Of a stretch of DNA of 64,000 nt, positions 12,789 through 24,596 are shown piece by piece. The stretch is taken from assembly GCA_020746835.1 (NCBI GenBank), contig JAGPNK010000005.1:1426001-1490000 (forward strand), given 5' to 3'. How positions within the stretch are numbered: position 1 is the stretch's first letter; every line of letters begins with the position of its first letter. The DNA is from Stachybotrys elegans (Eukaryota; Ascomycota; Sordariomycetes; Hypocreales; Stachybotryaceae). The position numbers and the translations under genes are program-made. Under the pieces are notes generated by a model, which was given only the letters and a program-made list of their open reading frames with translations, was not told the origin of the DNA and did not search any database.

Positions 12789-14492
12789 CTAATTACGACG
12801 ACCCTTGCCACGGGTGCTGCCTCCCGTCCCTTGTCGGCTCATGGCCACGCCGCCGAGGCTGCTCTGACGGCTCATCGGCACAGCCGCATTAGACAGTGCC
12901 AGAAGTGGCCCAGCACCAGCGTGGCCAGGGCTTGGCTGGTCGCGCATGCCGTTGGCAGCAGGGAGGCCCAGAGAATCACGGACCGACTCGGGGTCGTCGC
13001 GGGGAGCGCTCGTAAAGGCAACGTATCTGCCTTGAGTGTATGGCGTAGCAACAGCCTCGAGAACCTTGCGCAGCCCGCTGGGGACATCGAGGTGAGCACC
13101 AGGCTTGTGTGACTGGTCGTATTGCTTAAAGTATCCCATGATGGATATGTCAGAGGCGACATCGTCGGGGGGCAGAGGAACCGGGAAATTTTGATCCGAG
13201 GTTCGTGGGTAGGGCTTGAGGTATTGCTGCGGCACCAGAGGCGGCATCTTGGGTGGTTCCTGGGCGTGGATAAGGTCCAGGTTGGCAGGGAGTTCAAAGT
13301 TGGCGATTCCCTCGATGCCAAGAATCTTGTCGTCCAGGAAGTTCTGGTTTGCGCCTCCACGAGTACTTCGCGTGGCGTGCGAAACCTGCCTCTCCATCAT
13401 GGGCGCAGACGGAAGCGAGTCGGTATCCTGCTCGCCATTATCGTTGTCGCCGTTGCCGGAATCGCTCTCGTCGGGCGAGGAGCCGGAACCGTTGACACGG
13501 TTGCGCAGGATGTACTGGTGCGAAGCGACCGCGGCAGAGTTGTAGTGGAGCGTGAGCTCCTTGTCCGTGAACAGCTTGTCGATGCTGTATAGAGGACCAT
13601 TCTGCTTGGCGGCAGCGCGGGCCTTCTCCGACTGCCACAGGGGCGTGGTGCTGTTGGGGTCAAGCGCACGCCGCATGGGGGCGGGAGATCCGTCATCCTC
13701 GCCAGGGTTCCTCTTGCGCTTCTTATCCGAGAACATCTGAAGATCGTCGGCGTCCTTGCGCAGTCGGGTCGCTCGCTTTCCATGTGTGCCGCCGGGGCTC
13801 GAGGGGTTCGTCAGGCTGAACTGGTTGGGGTTGAGAAGCAGGGCGCTAGAGTCGTTGATCTCGAGGACCTCCTTCTCTCTGTTGAGCCTGTTCTTCTTTT
13901 GTGTGAGAGTGTTGATCAGGCGATCCCTCAGTGTGCCTGTCAGAGCTCGATGCTCCCGCTTGGCCGTCTCGACTTTGTAGGCGTGCGTGTTCTTGTACTC
14001 TTGCATTTTACGTTCGAACTCGTTCTTGAAAGGCGGTCTCGTTAGAATACATTATTCTGGAGTTGTGGGCAGCCCATGGGTTACCTTTGACTGGGTGAGC
14101 TTAAAATCGCGAATCTCAATGAGGTCCTCGACCTCGCCGACAAAGTCCGGAAACCGGATGCCAGCCATGTCTACGACGCTCCGTGCATTTTCTGCGTGTA
14201 CAGGCGCGCCCTGCGCCTGGAGGTGCTCCTCCAAGAGCTGCGTGATGCGCTCGAGAGCATCGGTGTCGTAGGGATCGAAACGCTGGACGAGACTGATCTC
14301 GTACTGGATCTTCTGGAGCTGGTCGCGATAGGTCAGATCTCGATCACGGTACAGCTTCTCGCTCAGGCTCTGTAGCCGCTCGACGAGATGCTGGCGCTTG
14401 CGGTCGCGCTTGGACTGAGAGGCAGGAGGCGATGTTCGGCGGTCGGCTCTGCCTCCGGCCGAAGGGGGAAGAGCCTTCTCATTAGCGGCCAT
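12789..14492 (-). CDS. Sds3-like subunit of Rpd3L histone deacetylase complex, 547 aa
   Basis: A nuclear Sds3/Dep1-type corepressor subunit that scaffolds the Rpd3-Sin3 large deacetylase complex. Exons are 14492-14085 and 14024-12789 (1644 nt); the intron has GTAACC at its 5' end, a CTAAC branch, and TCAAG at its 3' end. The Sds3-like domain spans about residues 25-235. It is coiled-coil-rich, with RQHLVERLQSLSEKLYRDRDLTYRDQ early and the signature REHRALTGTLRDRLINTLTQ plus KKNRLNREKEVLEINDSS after the splice. The C-terminal half is low-complexity, with basic KKRKRNPGE and Pro-rich segments, and ends GKGRRN. The ATG at 14492 is the first ATG in frame (an upstream codon is TTG). In plant-pathogenic fungi this complex affects development and virulence; that is family knowledge, not visible here. 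Confidence 0.85.
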
Positions 14493-15320
14493 TGTAACAA
14501 TGTTGTACAAGGGAGCCGGGCTAGAGGCGTTGAGGGTGAGCTAGACGCTGTCGCGAGATTAATACGCCGTGTACAGAAGCGAGAGATGTCGCGGGGAGAA
14601 GAGGTGGTGGGCGAATGTGCGAGGCGTACCTAAACGAGGTCGACAAGGAATCCAACTCTGTCGACCGACCGATGGGTCCAGCGACAAGAATATAAATAAA
14701 TGCAGCTCTGTATCTGGAGCGGTGCCCGAGTAACGAGACGAATGATCAAGACAGCGGGCCAGACAAAAGCATGTAATGGTAATGGGAACGCTGTATCATG
14801 GGAGCACGAGTATGCAAAGGGTTGTTGGTTTGTGTGGGTTAAGGAAGGTTGCGCCCATCAGCCAAGCCAGCCTCTCGCTTCTCCGACCCTGGGATGCGCA
14901 ACAGGACAAGGCTTTGAGCTTGTCCTAAATGGCCATAATACCGTGTGCACCCGACCTCACCGCCTGCCCGATCGGGCTAGTGGGGCTGTCCTGGGCTTCT
15001 CATTGGGGAAATTTGCTAGTGTGGACAGTAGCCGCACTGTCTTGACACTGCTATCACACTGTGCAGGATATCCTGGTCTCGCAGTGCTGGAGAGGACTGG
15101 CTGCATACTAATGAAGCCGATGCCCTAATAAAATGCCTCGGGTGTATATGTGTAGGTTGGCATTGTCATAGGAGCTCTTAACAATAGGAGGCTCGCGCAG
15201 AATCACCCTGGTGGGTCAGATGACCTTTACTACTACCAGTTCGACCAGCAAACATTGAACAATAGACTCAGAGATATGTCATTTCTTTGAGAATGTGCCT
15301 ATTACCTCGAATTCATCCCT
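14493..15320. other. Intergenic: Sds3-like promoter and COG7 3' flank
   Basis: 828 bp between two minus-strand genes. It holds the Sds3-like promoter and the COG7-like 3' UTR. I see no gene. Confidence 0.55.
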
Positions 15321-16445
15321 CTATAGCCCTGTCCGTAATCTTTGCAATTGGCTAATCAGCCCAAATCCTCCCGGGAGAGTTCGTGAGTCCTCTGCTGCCG
15401 CCGCCGCCGCCGCTGCTGCTGCCGCATCTCTCGTGACGCTACCCTTTCTCGACCTCGTCTCCAGCCTTCCCTCACTCTTGGTCTGCTCCATCTCCCTGAC
15501 CAGTTCACGGTGCCTGTCCTCCACCATCTTGGCTAGGCTCTCGATGAACTTATTCCTGCCCTTCTCCTCTGCCGTGTCCTTCCAGACCTTGGTCAGCTCC
15601 TTGAGCTCCTCGATCCGCTGTGCCGCCTTTTCAATGCCCTGCACAGCATCCTCGCTCTTTAGGAGCTTTGCGATCTCGTCTCGGAGCTGCCGCAGCACCT
15701 GCTGGCCCTTTTCTTCTGAGCTCTGCTGTTGTGCTCCCGGCTCTGGTGCCGAGACGGATAGGAACGACGAGCTGACCGACACCTCGGACGGCGGGAAGAC
15801 AAACTCCATGGCATCGCCGAATGTTTTTATGACTGACTCAAGTCGGCTCCGTACAAGCGTCAAGGTCTGTAGCTGCTTGATATGGGTCGAGTCTTCAGAC
15901 GCATGCTCATCCTCAACAACCTTGGGTGCGGCACTGGCATCGCCTGTATCGGCTGCCGCTTCCTTCCTCTTCTCCACGGCCTTCTGCAGCCCCTCTGGCA
16001 CAAACCGTTCAATGTCGTCTTTGAGCGTCTCATTCATCGTCTCCGTCAGACTCAGCGTCTCTCCCCGTAAAAGCTCCACTTCATAAGCAAGCCGGCTCCC
16101 GCTCCTCAGAATGTCATCCGTCAACTGCGTCAGAGTGCTCGACAGCCTCGTCGTGTGAGCATTGAGCTGCGATAGCAGCGTCTGTGCCCTCGTGGAGAGC
16201 TCGGAGAGGGGCACCGCCTCAGATGTTCCGTGGCTCTGTCCCGCACGCTGCGAGAGGGGCGGCAGGGCTCCATTGATGTAGGCTGCAGGATCAAAGGACG
16301 GGTTCAGAAAGTCTTGGAGGAACTCGTCGGACGTATGGGTGGATTTGGGCTGGCGGACTTGCTTGGGGAGTCTACCACCAGCGCGCGACAGCAGCGCCGC
16401 ATTGCTGCTCGTCCGCCGACGCGTATGTTTGGGCTCCGAAGACAT
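15321..16445 (-). CDS. COG7-like conserved oligomeric Golgi complex subunit, 374 aa
   Basis: Probable subunit 7 of the COG tethering complex, which captures intra-Golgi retrograde vesicles. It is intronless, with ATG at 16445-16443 (MSSEPKHTRRR). The frame runs further upstream, but no ATG there gives a plausible protein. The layout matches COG7: an N-terminal FLQDFLNPSFDPAAYINGAL motif (compare metazoan COG7 FLADDFDVKEWINAAF), then helical coiled-coil segments (STRAQTLLSQLNAHTTRLSS, LAYEVELLRGETLSLTETMN), then a VRSRLESVIKTFGDAMEF block. The C-terminus is coiled coil with a run of 12 Ala encoded by mixed GCN codons near 15395-15430. It is shorter than animal COG7, as is usual for fungi. It is divergent from the YggS-family gene with only 246 bp between starts. 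Assignment is by motif spacing, so it is good but not certain. Confidence 0.75.
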   Translation of the reverse strand: MSSEPKHTRRRTSSNAALLSRAGGRLPKQVRQPKSTHTSDEFLQDFLNPSFDPAAYINGALPPLSQRAGQSHGTSEAVPLSELSTRAQTLLSQLNAHTTRLSSTLTQLTDDILRSGSRLAYEVELLRGETLSLTETMNETLKDDIERFVPEGLQKAVEKRKEAAADTGDASAAPKVVEDEHASEDSTHIKQLQTLTLVRSRLESVIKTFGDAMEFVFPPSEVSVSSSFLSVSAPEPGAQQQSSEEKGQQVLRQLRDEIAKLLKSEDAVQGIEKAAQRIEELKELTKVWKDTAEEKGRNKFIESLAKMVEDRHRELVREMEQTKSEGRLETRSRKGSVTRDAAAAAAAAAAAEDSRTLPGGFGLISQLQRLRTGL

Positions 16446-16691
16446 GGCTCGCTTAAATTGAAGGCCTACCGCAGCTAAGGAGAGGGGAAAACAAAAATAT
16501 GCGCCGACACTGGAGGCTCCTTGGGAATGTCCGATGATGGTGTAAGGGCCTGGGTTCAATCCGATGCCACATGGAACACAGGCGTGGGACCCGATGATAA
16601 CCCGATCCACTCCAGCTAATACCATCGCCAGAACACCAAACCAAAACGCCAAAACCACACCTTGCACAACCCGCCCAGCAATTATTCTGCT
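16446..16691. promoter_or_regulatory. Shared divergent promoter of COG7-like and YggS-family genes
   Basis: 246 bp between two start codons in head-to-head orientation, so both core promoters and leaders must fit here. No TATA-like element stands out. Confidence 0.6.
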
Positions 16692-17597
16692 ATGAGTGAG
16701 GCCGTCGAAGAAATGAAGATCGATCCGACGAGGGCTGCGGCTCTTGTCTCGCAACTCAGCTCCGTGCAAGCCCGCGTGGCCGCCATTGCCAAGGGGCGCA
16801 ATGTATGTATGACACATCGCATCGCTGCAGTCGAACTCCGTCTCACATGCCTTTCACAGGTTCGCCTCGTCGCTGTGTCCAAGCTCAAGCCCGCAAATGA
16901 TATTTTGGCCCTTCACCAGGCCCCGACGTCCCATGAGCATTTTGGTGAAAACTATGCGCAGGAGCTCACCCAGAAGGCCGAGTTGCTCCCAAGGACCATT
17001 CAATGGCACTTCATCGGCGGCCTGCAGTCCGGTAGGCTCTCTCATTTCTCCAGCTCAGCATTCCAGTCATTTTAACCAATCATGGTAGGCCACTGCAAGT
17101 CCATCGCCAAGATCCCCAACCTCTTCTGTGTATCCAGCGTCGATACCTTGAAAAAGGCCCAACTTCTTAACAATACCCGTGGCACCCTCATTTCTTCGGA
17201 TCCTTCCGTCCCCAAGCTATCCATCCATGTCCAGGTCAACACCTCCGGGGAGGAGGCCAAGTCGGGTTGCGCCCCCGGTGCTGAGACTGTGGCTCTGTGC
17301 CGCGAGATCATCGAGTCTTGCCCGAACCTCCATCTACTCGGCCTCATGACCATTGGCGCCATCGCACGCAGCAAAGCTACCACTCCTGAGACGGAGAATG
17401 AGGATTTCCTCGCCCTCAAGGAACAGCGGGATCTGGTCGCCAAGGAGCTCGGCCTCTCTGAGGACAGATTGGAGCTCAGCATGGGCATGAGTGAGGACTT
17501 TGAGGGCGCCATTGCCCTCGGCAGTGGTGAGGTTCGAGTCGGTAGCACAATTTTTGGCCAGAGGCCCGCAAAGGCGGACGCCAAGATAAAAGAGTAG
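16692..17597 (+). CDS. Pyridoxal-phosphate homeostasis protein (YggS/PLPBP/YBL036C family), 263 aa
   Basis: A cytosolic, single-domain PLP-binding protein that buffers free pyridoxal phosphate; no catalytic activity is established for the family. Exons are 16692-16802, 16860-17031 and 17089-17597 (792 nt). Introns 16803-16859 and 17032-17088 are both 57 nt. The fold matches the alanine-racemase N-terminal barrel. VRLVAVSKLKP contains the PLP-binding lysine; FGENYAQEL, IQWHFIGGLQS, VQVNTSGEEAKSGC, LLGLMTI, LSMGMSEDFEGAI and GSGEVRVGSTIFG are the standard blocks, the last ones binding phosphate. Length is close to the family norm. It converges with the AP-2 alpha gene, whose stop is 278 bp away. 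Confidence 0.95.
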
Positions 17598-17875
17598 ACA
17601 GACATGATACAATATACCACACATCACCTCATATGGAACATACAAATATTGGTGTGCCTATTCATAAACATCATTTCCATAGATTAATGCCTAGCTATTT
17701 CTGTCATAAATCTCACTGCATTCCACCCGCAAAGTGCCATGGCACCCAACATGCTCATCTCCAAACGCCACTGACCTATGCGTTTGACCACATGGGTCAT
17801 CAGAAGCAGGTATCTAAATAAGGAAATACGAATGCACCTTGTTTTTGTTTTTTTTGTCTTTCTCTGTCCTTCCTT

Positions 17876-20800
17876 TTAAGTGACCATGACGTTACCAAAA
17901 GCCTCGGATATTTGTTCCACGGATGGGGTTACAGATTCAAGAACATTAGATACCCCCTGGCTGAGGCGCTCCTGCATGAGCTTCAGGAGGATCGACGGCA
18001 CCGAGTCGTCGGTAGCCCGGACAGTCAAACGAATCATCTAGTATAGGTCAGTATGTGTATATAGGTGTGCGACGCTCCTGGGATGATTGGCTTACCTGTG
18101 TCTCGTAGTTTGGCTCCAGCCTCATCAAGCAACCAAACTTGCCTCCTTCTGATGTATGCAAAACACTGGCGCCGACCACATTCTTAGGATTGGGGTCAAC
18201 CATGTCGAGAATTCGCCATCGGAAACCCTCAACGGTTCTCGAGACAAACGGCTCCGTGATCTCGCGTTTGCTACCGGCAGCTACCCCGAAGATTCCCTGT
18301 GCCTCGCGCGGGGCACCGCCAATCTGCTTCCATCTCTTGAAAAAGTCTTCAGCCGTCAGCTCGGCGGGATCCATGAATTTATGGACGGTAATTGGTAGCT
18401 TCAGCGTCAAGGCCTGCAGAGCACCGGCCAGATAGCTGATTCGGACAGTCGGGGCCTTGTCAAAGACCTTCTTTGCCTCGAACATGATGACCTGCTGGGA
18501 TTGGAGGCCTTCAATAATAGTGCTGTCCGGGAGGCCCTTGACATCCCACGTGAGGTTGCCCTTTTCGCTCTCATCCAGATCAAGCGTGGTTGTAAAGGAT
18601 GTCATGGCAGCTGGAGACTTGTTCTTAAAGTAGAGAATAAGGCAAGCCATCTGTCCACGGTATTCTGACCTGACACCGATCTGTAGCTGACCATCCTCGT
18701 ACAGTATTCCCTCGGACCTCAACAGGAGCTTGGTGTAGCCCTTCTCCCAACCAGGAGACAAGTGTGCAGCGCTGGCCAGATTCGGTGCTTTCAGCATCTT
18801 GGGTTCAGTGGGGCTCGCCAGGCTCATGTCCAGCCCAGCTAGGTCGGAGGCTCCATTGGCGTGCCCGTTAAGCCCGTTGGAGCCATTTTGGCCGTTGCCA
18901 GTTGGCGAAGTGGGAGATAGGCTGAAGGTTCTCCTCAGGCCTCCCTGCTTAGCCATATTGAGCTCCTTGGAGTCAGCATTCGCATCCTTGCCTCCCACAA
19001 CCCAGGTCCGGCGATCGCTGGTATTCGCGTGCTTCTGGTGCAGTCGGGACAGGAGAGCAGACTGTCTCTCAGGGAATGGTGGCATTTCGTCGCAGATTGT
19101 TCGAAGCAGGTCGTCTGTAGGCATGCGAGCGAGAGCGAGATATTCGCATGCCCTCTGCTGAAGCTCGGAATCAAGCGTGTGGCTGTACACGTCAAAGACA
19201 TGCAGCAGCTGCGGCTTGATTTCGGGGAATAGGTTCACAAACTTGATGAAGCAGGACAGAATCATGGCACGGGTACTTGAGGAGCAGGCTGGCAGCTTGG
19301 ATTGCAGCGCCATGAACTGCTCAATGGGACTGCACTGGGGTTGGTCGGCAATCAGATGGCCGAACTCGCCCAGAATGTAGCCTCCAATCTTGACCAGAGT
19401 CTCGTGGCAGTGATCCGACTTGACGTATCGCAGAGCGTTCTGTGCAGCGTAGACCTGGAGCTCCTCGTTGTTGGTGACGATCTGAATGACTCGCTGCCAC
19501 ACTTCGTCGCTCACGTGGTCTCCGGCCATGGCAATCAGCCGCAGAGAGATGTCGACGTACCATTGCACGTCGGTGGCGTACTTTTCGGTGAGAATGGCTA
19601 TCTTAAGGACCATTTCCTCTCTGATGGCGAAGTCTGCATTCTGCAGGAAGTGCAAGAGCTCTCCTACGATAACTTGGGCATTGGTGGAATCGCACATACT
19701 GTAGAGCAGGTCAAGGCCCTTGCGGCGCACACTGATATCTCGGTCTTTCAGGGAGCCCAGGATGATATCCTGGTGCTGCTTGATTGGGTCAAGAGTCTCA
19801 GCACGCGCGGCAAGATGCGTCATAGCCTCAAGTCCGAGATATCTGACGTTGGTCTCCCTGCTCTGGATGAACTTGCCCAGGCGAGCACAGACTTGTTGCA
19901 TGAGGCCCTGCTCGGTGTCGAGATGGATGATCAAATTGATGGCCTCGAAGAGCACTGCGTTCTGGGCATTGTTCTGCTGGACGTTCTTGTTCGACTCCAT
20001 GGCAAGGTTCAGGATTCTCTTCAACGACTCTCGGATCATTTCTCGTACATGCGTATCCTCTGCGTGCTGGTAAGCGGGACTGCATGCCTCGACGAAACTC
20101 CAAACTTACCAGAAGGTGGGAAGTACTGCAAAAGCCTCAGCAGCTTGATTTGAAGCCAGGGGCAAGGCACCTTGTAGTAGAGGTAGTCGGTGGTATATTC
20201 ACCGTCTACGACAATTCGCTTGACCCTGGCAGCTGCCTTGGCATAGGCTCCCTTGTACTGGTCGAGGTTGTCCTGGGCTAAGGTCATGACGAGCGAGGTG
20301 ACGGAGAGAGCGACACCGAGGTCAGCATCGTCCATCAGGTGAATAATTCTCTCGGCCCATTGCGGCGATACGATGTTGGGGTTCTTTCGGTAGAGGCGAA
20401 GCAGCGTCAAGGCAGCCTTTTTCTTGACAAACGACTTGGAGGTCCTGGCTTGTTGTTAATATAGACCATGTGGAACGAATTGGTGACACATACGGTGAGA
20501 TGAGCAGTCGATGGACCTCACCGCTCAGGGACTCTCCCATCTCGCGTCCTCCCACGTTGGCAATCGCATGCAGAGCAAGACAGTTGAACAGCTCATTGTT
20601 CTCCATGAGGTCCTTGCGAATACTGTTCACAACCAGGTGCAGCAGCTCATGCTTCTCGTGCAGGAACAGCGTCATGGCCAGATAGCCAATCTGCTTCTCC
20701 GAGTACTTCTGGGCCGAGATGAGGTTGACGGCCTCGAGGTGACCAAAGTCGACGTTCCATCCCAGGATGTAAATGTAGAGCAGCTTGCAGACGTATTTCT

Positions 20801-20990
20801 TCTTGTGGTAGCCGCTGAGGTTGCCGTCCTTGAACTTTTGTCGGATATTGGCCAATTCCTTGTTGATTCGCTTCTCTTCGAGCTCGCGGGCGCGTGCATT
20901 CCTCAGGTCGGCAATGAACTGCACCAGGCCGCGCATGTTCGAGTTGTTGTTACTCGAGCGGCCGAGAAAGCCGCCTCCTCCGGACGACAT
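17876..20990 (-). CDS. AP-2 adaptor complex subunit alpha, 985 aa
   Basis: The large alpha subunit of the AP-2 clathrin adaptor, acting in endocytosis at the plasma membrane. Exons are 20990-20494, 20444-20110, 20059-18096 and 18037-17876 (2958 nt); introns have GTATGT/CCAG, GTAAGT/GCAG and GTAAGC/CTAG ends. The adaptin HEAT-repeat trunk occupies about residues 15-600, beginning RGLVQFIADLRNARARELEE, with GYHKKKYVCKLLYIYILG and SFVKKKAALTLLRLYRKNP. A disordered, Asn/Gly-rich hinge follows (GNGQNGSNGLNG). The C-terminal appendage begins near LLLRSEGILYEDGQLQIG and contains the platform subdomain, KFMDPAELTAEDFFKRWKQ. The last exon supplies MIRLTVRATDDSVPSILL to the stop. Length and domain order match fungal alpha-adaptins. 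ATG at 20990 is the first in frame. Confidence 0.97.
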
Positions 20991-21851
20991 GGCGGGCAAC
21001 AGTCCTCAGCCTCGTGGCTGGCGTACGTCTAGATCTCGGCGTAGGAGTGTAGGGAGCGAGCCCGGCAGCGACGGACGGACGGACGGGGCGGGACGGGGTG
21101 AAGCAGCAAGCAGCGCAGCACGGCGTGATAGGTCGACCTATACACTTGGCAGCTATGGCCGAAATCGCATAGTCAGGCCGATGGGAGATTGATTCGGCTC
21201 AGGCGGCGAGCATAGGATTGTATCGCGGGATTGGTTTGATGTCGCAGAGGAGGGGCCCCCTTTCGGAGCGTGCAAGGTTATGGGTTATGGGTTATGGGCT
21301 GGGAGACGGGACGGACGTGGTGGCTGGTGGGCACCCAGCGCAACTCGGGCCGTGATCTGCAAGCAAACTCGAGGGTGTTCGGGGGTCAGCCAACGTATTG
21401 CACGACGACAGCCAGCTGAGTAGATGGCGAGGCAAACGGTCGTCCAAGGCGAGAAGGCAGGCCAAGGTAGAGTGCTGGTAGTGCGCACTAGACGGCTCTT
21501 CAGCGGCCCGACCAGCGACCCTTCCTCGTTTATTTAGGTGGACTGGACGATTTATGAACCTTGGGCCAGTCCAGTCGGTCGGGGTCTGGCTTAGGCTGGG
21601 CTGCACCTGCACTTGCACCCTTCCAATGCCGCCGCCCTCTCAGAATTGAGGTGTGCATGTCCTGGTCCGTGCGCCAGCTTCCCCATTAGGTCAAAATTAC
21701 TAACAGCGCATTTTGTTATCGCTATCAGGAATAATTGCTGCTCTCTGTACTGGTCGCAAACCACCTGGAGTCCATATCGTCATCCTTTTTCCTCGTGCTA
21801 GACCCCTCCAATCTGTCCATCTGTAGCTTCCCCGCTGCAGAGTATCATGTC
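20991..21851. other. Divergent promoter region, AP-2 alpha and NDUFAF5-like
   Basis: 861 bp between divergent genes; promoters for both are expected. A short direct repeat (GGTTATGGGTTATGGG) occurs at about 21278-21297. No coding sequence is recognised. Confidence 0.55.
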
Positions 21852-22984
21852 ATGTCAGGATGCATGCGCCTGTCTTGCATTGCAGGCCGCGCCCTGCCAC
21901 GGCTGACCCCGTCCGTCAGCGTCCTGGCGTCTGCGGGTAGCTGCCGCACCTACGCCGTGCAAGCCTCCGGAGCGCCTCGTTTCCAGGTCTTCAATCGCCA
22001 GACCAAGTGGATGCAGAAGGAGCGCGCGGGCGCCAATTTCCAGGAGAGTCGCCAGGCTGATTATCTGAAGGATGAGGTGGCCATTCGTCTCTCGGAGCGG
22101 CTACTTGTGAGTGTCGGCTGTCGTCATAGCCCGAATGGCGGCATGCTAACAGCTGCCAGGACATCAATCGCCAATTTCCTAAAGCTCTAGACCTCGGCGC
22201 CAACTCATGCAACCTCGCAAGGGCCCTGACGAGAGAGAACCCCGATCCGGACCCCGAGAAGCCGACTTCGCCGCCATTGTCGACCCGAATCTCCGAGCTG
22301 GTTGCCGCCGACTCCTCCGGGATGCTCCTCTATCGAGACGCGGAAGAGGATTTCAACAAGCAAATCAAGATCACCCGCCAGGTCCTTCAGGACGAAGAGA
22401 CTCTCCCCTTTGAGCCTGAAACATTTGATCTTGTGCTGAGCTCCCTGAGCCTACATTGGATTAATGACCTTCCGGGCGTCTTGACCCAGATCAACAACGT
22501 GCTCAAGCCCGATTCCCCCTTCATCGGAGCCATGCTTGGAGGCGACACCCTTTTTGAGCTGCGCACCTCGCTGCAGCTCGCAGAGCAGGAACGGCGGGGC
22601 GGCATCTCACCCCACGTATCCCCCCTGGCCGATGTGCGAGATGTCGGTGGTCTGATGCAGAAAGCCGGCTTCCAGATGTTGACGATTGATATCGACGATA
22701 TCATTGTGGATTACCCTGACACCTTTGCATTGATGCAGGACCTCCAGGCTATGGGCGAGGGCAACGCAATCCTCGGCCGTGAAATGGGCCCCATCAGCAG
22801 AGACGTCCTTCTAGCCAGCGAGGGCATCTACCGCGAGCTCCACGGCAACGAAGACGGTTCCATCCCCGCAACCTTCAGGATCATATACATGATTGGATGG
22901 CGCAAGGGAGAGAACCAACCGCAGCCACTGCCTCGGGGTAGCGGCCAGGTGAATCTCAAGGACATCTTGGAGCAAAATCAGTAA
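21852..22984 (+). CDS. NDUFAF5-like mitochondrial methyltransferase (complex I assembly), 359 aa
   Basis: A class I SAM-dependent methyltransferase-fold protein like human NDUFAF5, which modifies an Arg of a complex I subunit and is needed for assembly in the mitochondrial matrix. Exons are 21852-22106 and 22160-22984; intron 22107-22159 has GTGAGT, a CTAAC branch and CCAG. The N-terminus (RLSCIAGRALPRLTPSVSV, then RTYAVQASG) is basic and Ser/Ala-rich, as expected of a matrix presequence. Family blocks are FNRQTKWMQKERA, the SAM motif ALDLGANSCNLARAL, FDLVLSSLSLHWINDLPGVL, FIGAMLGGDTLFELR and VSPLADVRDVGGLMQKAGF. An insertion rich in Pro/Asp follows motif I. An ATG at 21864 (four codons downstream) could be used instead. 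The gene converges with ARPC5, 187 bp between stops. Confidence 0.93.
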
Positions 22985-23171
22985 AAAAAAAAATTGTAAA
23001 ATAGCAGCAGCCCTTTGTATAATAGTCCCATATATGTAAGACGGATCTGTGACTTTTTGTGCACCCGAGGGGCCGAACCAAACCCCAGATGGGGGAAAAC
23101 AATCGCTTCATTGATTCTTCCATAGTATTCCTCTAAGCTTTCCTGCTTTCCCCTCGACACGGCGACACCCC

Positions 23172-23893
23172 TTACACCCTTCGCCAGTCCGTCATGACAC
23201 GGCCAATGCAGCCCTGGCCAGCCACCTCGACCACCTTCTCGTGCCAGCTGAGCAGCACACTCATGGCCGCGCCGGCGGGCTCGTTGGACACGGGTCGCCC
23301 GCTGATCTGGCTGAAGCCCGTCGACTGGGGCGTCATGCGCGACGGCGCCTTGGTCGAGCTGTTGGGTCCGCCAATCGCCATTCCCTTGTAGCTGCAGGCA
23401 GTCATGGTTGTCAGCGTGCCGTCTTGTTCCGGTTACATACGAGGAGGGCGTACATGTACTTCATAAGGACATCGAGACACTCGCTGCCGCCTTGGGAACC
23501 GTAGATGCTCTTGAGGAGAGGCGTCATCTCGCTCGCCTTGATTGACTGCAGGACCTCGAGGATAACCTGCAGATGCGCCTCCTGCATCACCTATCATCAG
23601 CACCCACCAGCGCCTCTAAGGGGCGGGCGACACGATACCTTTGCCGCATCCGTTCCGTTGTACACCGGCGTCTCCAGACACCCGCGCAGCGCACCCTCGG
23701 CATCTCCGCCTCGAAGAAGCTGCCTGACCTGGCCAGACAGCTGGCGCACCTCGGCCTCGCTAATCTCGGGCTGGGGAGGGCTGAGGGTGGACGTGTCGAA
23801 GTTGAGGCTCGAGTCCTCGGTCAGGGCATCGATGTTGATTGTGCGCCAGGCATCGCCCAGCGTGGCGCTCGTGTGCTGCTGAATGATTGACAT
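23172..23893 (-). CDS. Arp2/3 complex subunit 5 (ARPC5, p16-Arc), 200 aa
   Basis: The small p16 subunit of the Arp2/3 actin-nucleating complex, which builds branched actin at endocytic patches. Exons are 23893-23639, 23581-23454 and 23391-23172 (603 nt). The first intron could alternatively end 9 nt earlier (ATAG rather than GCAG), adding three residues; I chose GCAG because AAKEAHLQVILEVLQSIK matches the family better. The second splice rebuilds LMKYIYKGMA, a hallmark of the subunit. Other family segments are SATLGDAWRTINIDALTEDS and DAEGALRGCLETPVYNG near the start, and the C-terminal LLSWHEKVVEVAGQGCIGRVMTDWR. An open frame runs upstream of the chosen ATG (Pro/Ser-rich, no family match), so I start at MSIIQQH. 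Confidence 0.95.
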
Positions 23894-24400
23894 GGCGCCT
23901 TCTTTTTTTCGGTTCGTGTATGCTCGCGGTGGAGGGGAGGAGGTTGTGCTTCTTTGGGAGCTCGTGAGGTCGTCGTCGTTGTGCTGCGTCAGAGGCTCGG
24001 GCAGCGGGGCGGAGAGGCTGGAGCTCTGTGGCCTCGGTGGGGGAGGGGCGGTCAAGTAAGGCGCAGCAGCATGTGGCTCAACTCAGCCAAAGGGATGGAC
24101 ACGGAGTGAGATCACATCGAGCCATATAATTTAGGCAGCGCAGCTACATGTGGTGGTTCAGGTTTCACTATGTTTTTCTTGTTTTATATGGATTTTTGAA
24201 CAAGTCAGATGGTCGTAGATTTTACTGCCTACTTCTGTAGGTAATGTGATTGACATGCAGCCATTCTGATGTTGGCTACCCTATACCTGCTTGCATCAAC
24301 ACCAATCTTCAAGCCTGGATGTGTCTTGACATCATGCAGCATGTTGTTCATTGTCTTCATGCTTTTCGTTGCATCATCCTTTGTTTGTTTTGTATTGTTT

Positions 24401-24476
24401 TTCTGTGTTGTCTTTCTGTGTTGTCTTTCTGTGTTGTCTTTCTGTGTTGTCTTTCTGTGTTGTCTTTCTGTGTTGT
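24401..24476. repeat. 13-bp tandem repeat, five full copies plus a partial
   Basis: The unit TTCTGTGTTGTCT repeats five times exactly, followed by an 11-nt partial copy. Because 13 is not a multiple of three, the long open frames across it on both strands are consequences of the repeat rather than evidence of a gene. Confidence 0.95.
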
Positions 24477-24596
24477 TGTTTTTTCCTTCCGCCAAATCAT
24501 CTTGACTGGTTGTAATTTGGAACATTTACAACCGCCAAACTAACCAACGTATTCCCATGTTATCAACCATATCGTCATTGTTGAGTTTGGACCAGG

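Noticed and set aside
15295..16086. Ser/Ala-rich 263-codon plus-strand frame
   Set aside because: Antisense to the COG7-like gene; the composition is that of a reversed coiled-coil gene.
16545..16575. B-box-like GGGTTCAATCC resembling a tRNA T-arm
   Set aside because: Flanking bases do not pair as a T stem and no anticodon or acceptor arm is present.
19302..20153. 283-codon open frame on the plus strand
   Set aside because: Antisense to AP-2 alpha; no recognisable domain.
24229..24543. Open frames on both strands around 24.4 kb
   Set aside because: They are created by the 13-bp tandem repeat, giving repetitive NTERQHRKTTQKD-like or CCLSVLSFC-like peptides.
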